7,483 nucleotides of DNA. Source: an uncultured Ilumatobacter sp. (GTDB taxonomy: Bacteria; Actinomycetota; Acidimicrobiia; Acidimicrobiales; Ilumatobacteraceae). The DNA is taken from the NCBI GenBank assembly GCA_938049325.1, contig CALICC010000317.1:1-7483 (forward strand). Direction: 5' to 3'. Below are positions 7,050 to 7,483 of this stretch, piece by piece. Below the pieces are notes generated by a model. That model did no database searches, had not been told where the DNA came from, and saw nothing but the letters and a program-made list of their open reading frames with translations. The translations under genes were made by a program, and so were the position numbers. How positions within the stretch are numbered: the stretch's first letter is position 1; the number at the start of each line of letters is the position of its first letter.

Positions 7050-7483
7050 CTACAGACGTGAGAAGTCGCACGAGCGACCAGTGTCATCTCCCGATCCGCC
7101 GTAACAGGCGTTGAAGCCAAACCCGCCCCACAGCAAATCGTCACCCTCATTACCGACCAAGACATCATCGCCGTCCTGACCAATGAGGAGATCATCGCCA
7201 AGACCACCGAACAGCCACGAGTCGATACCCGACCCGATCACGATGTCGTCACCCTCCTCGCCGCTCGCGATCTCCGCATCGAGCAGCACATCACCCAACG
7301 GACCGCCAAGCACGACGTCGGCACCGTCACCGCCGGTCACGAAGTCAGCCCCACCACCACTACACACCACATCATCACCACCCAACGCATCGATCACATC
7401 GTTACCCGGCGTCCCCAACACCACATCGCGCCCATCGGTCGGCACCTCGCCAGCGCCAAGATCAACCGTGATCTCCAAACCCA
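7050..7483 (-). CDS. RTX-type calcium-binding repeat protein, C-terminal part (truncated by window edge)
   Basis: The minus-strand frame is open from the right edge to TAG at 7050-7052; about 143 C-terminal residues are visible and the N-terminus lies beyond the window. The TTG at 7476-7478 is only the first start-like codon inside the window and is not taken as the start. Most of the fragment is a tandem array of glycine- and aspartate-rich nonapeptides (for example GTPGNDVID, FGGLGDDLL, IGQDGDDVL, VGNEGDDLL), the RTX pattern that binds calcium in a parallel beta-roll and folds outside the cell. The end, NACYGGSGDDTGRSCDFSRL, carries two Cys separated by eleven residues around the last repeat, which could form a disulfide cap. 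Secretion route and N-terminal activity cannot be seen; no type I secretion genes are in the window. Codons favour GAT and GTG more than the GAC/GTC-rich neighbours. Confidence 0.85.
   Translation of the reverse strand, partial: GLEITVDLGAGEVPTDGRDVVLGTPGNDVIDALGGDDVVCSGGGADFVTGGDGADVVLGGPLGDVLLDAEIASGEEGDDIVIGSGIDSWLFGGLGDDLLIGQDGDDVLVGNEGDDLLWGGFGFNACYGGSGDDTGRSCDFSRL
7083..7415 (-). repeat. RTX nonapeptide repeat array (about 12 units)
   Basis: Within the RTX gene, about twelve 27-bp units encode x-G-G-x-G-x-D-x-x-like nonapeptides. Two register slips are visible: an insertion around LDAEI (after the fifth unit) and a one-residue slip before IGSGIDSWL. Units near the carboxyl end are more regular (GGLGDDLLI, GQDGDDVLV, GNEGDDLLW) than those in the middle, where GPLGDVLLD and GSGIDSWLF are degenerate. 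The repeat is at protein level; the DNA units have diverged. Confidence 0.8.

Noticed and set aside
7083..7415. Regularly repeated DNA as a possible CRISPR or satellite array
   Set aside because: The 27-bp periodicity is explained by RTX nonapeptide coding units; there are no identical repeats separated by unique spacers.

Overview
The window reads as chromosomal DNA of a high-GC Gram-positive bacterium. The best guess is an aquatic actinomycete of the Acidimicrobiia/Ilumatobacter kind. This rests on strong G/C at third codon positions, GTG starts, a cyclase-STAND ATPase protein of actinobacterial type, a spondin-domain exported protein and an RTX calcium-binding protein. The taxonomic guess is inference; no rRNA or other marker is present.

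Layout from left to right. (1) The 3' end of a plus-strand spondin_N-domain gene enters from the left edge and stops at 586. (2) A 14-bp-stem hairpin (596-626) sits between convergent stop codons and probably terminates both transcripts. (3) A two-gene minus-strand operon fills most of the window. Its first gene (6552-2821) encodes a 1243-residue protein with two class III nucleotidyl cyclase-like domains, a STAND-type P-loop ATPase and a long TPR-like helical tail. Its second gene (2824-635) encodes a 729-residue SulP/SLC26 anion transporter with a STAS domain and a C-terminal cyclic-nucleotide-binding (cNMP) domain. The two genes overlap by four bases (GTGA), so their translation is probably coupled. 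(4) A 74-bp divergent spacer (6553-6626) holds a TAGCTT -10-like box exactly six bases before the operon's GTG start, as expected for leaderless transcription. (5) A small VOC/glyoxalase-fold gene runs on the plus strand (6627-7022). (6) The 3' end of a minus-strand RTX repeat gene (7050 to the right edge) converges on it.

The most interesting unit is the operon. A potential cyclic nucleotide source (or sensor), joined to a STAND ATPase, is coupled to a transporter that carries a potential cyclic nucleotide receiver. The two cyclase-like domains look like complementary halves of one site: the first keeps both metal aspartates, while the second lacks one of them but keeps the conserved arginine. 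Several substrate-binding residues differ from the canonical set, so catalysis is uncertain. I infer a local cNMP-linked control circuit for anion transport; the sequence does not prove it. The flanking spondin, VOC and RTX genes show no evident functional link to the operon.
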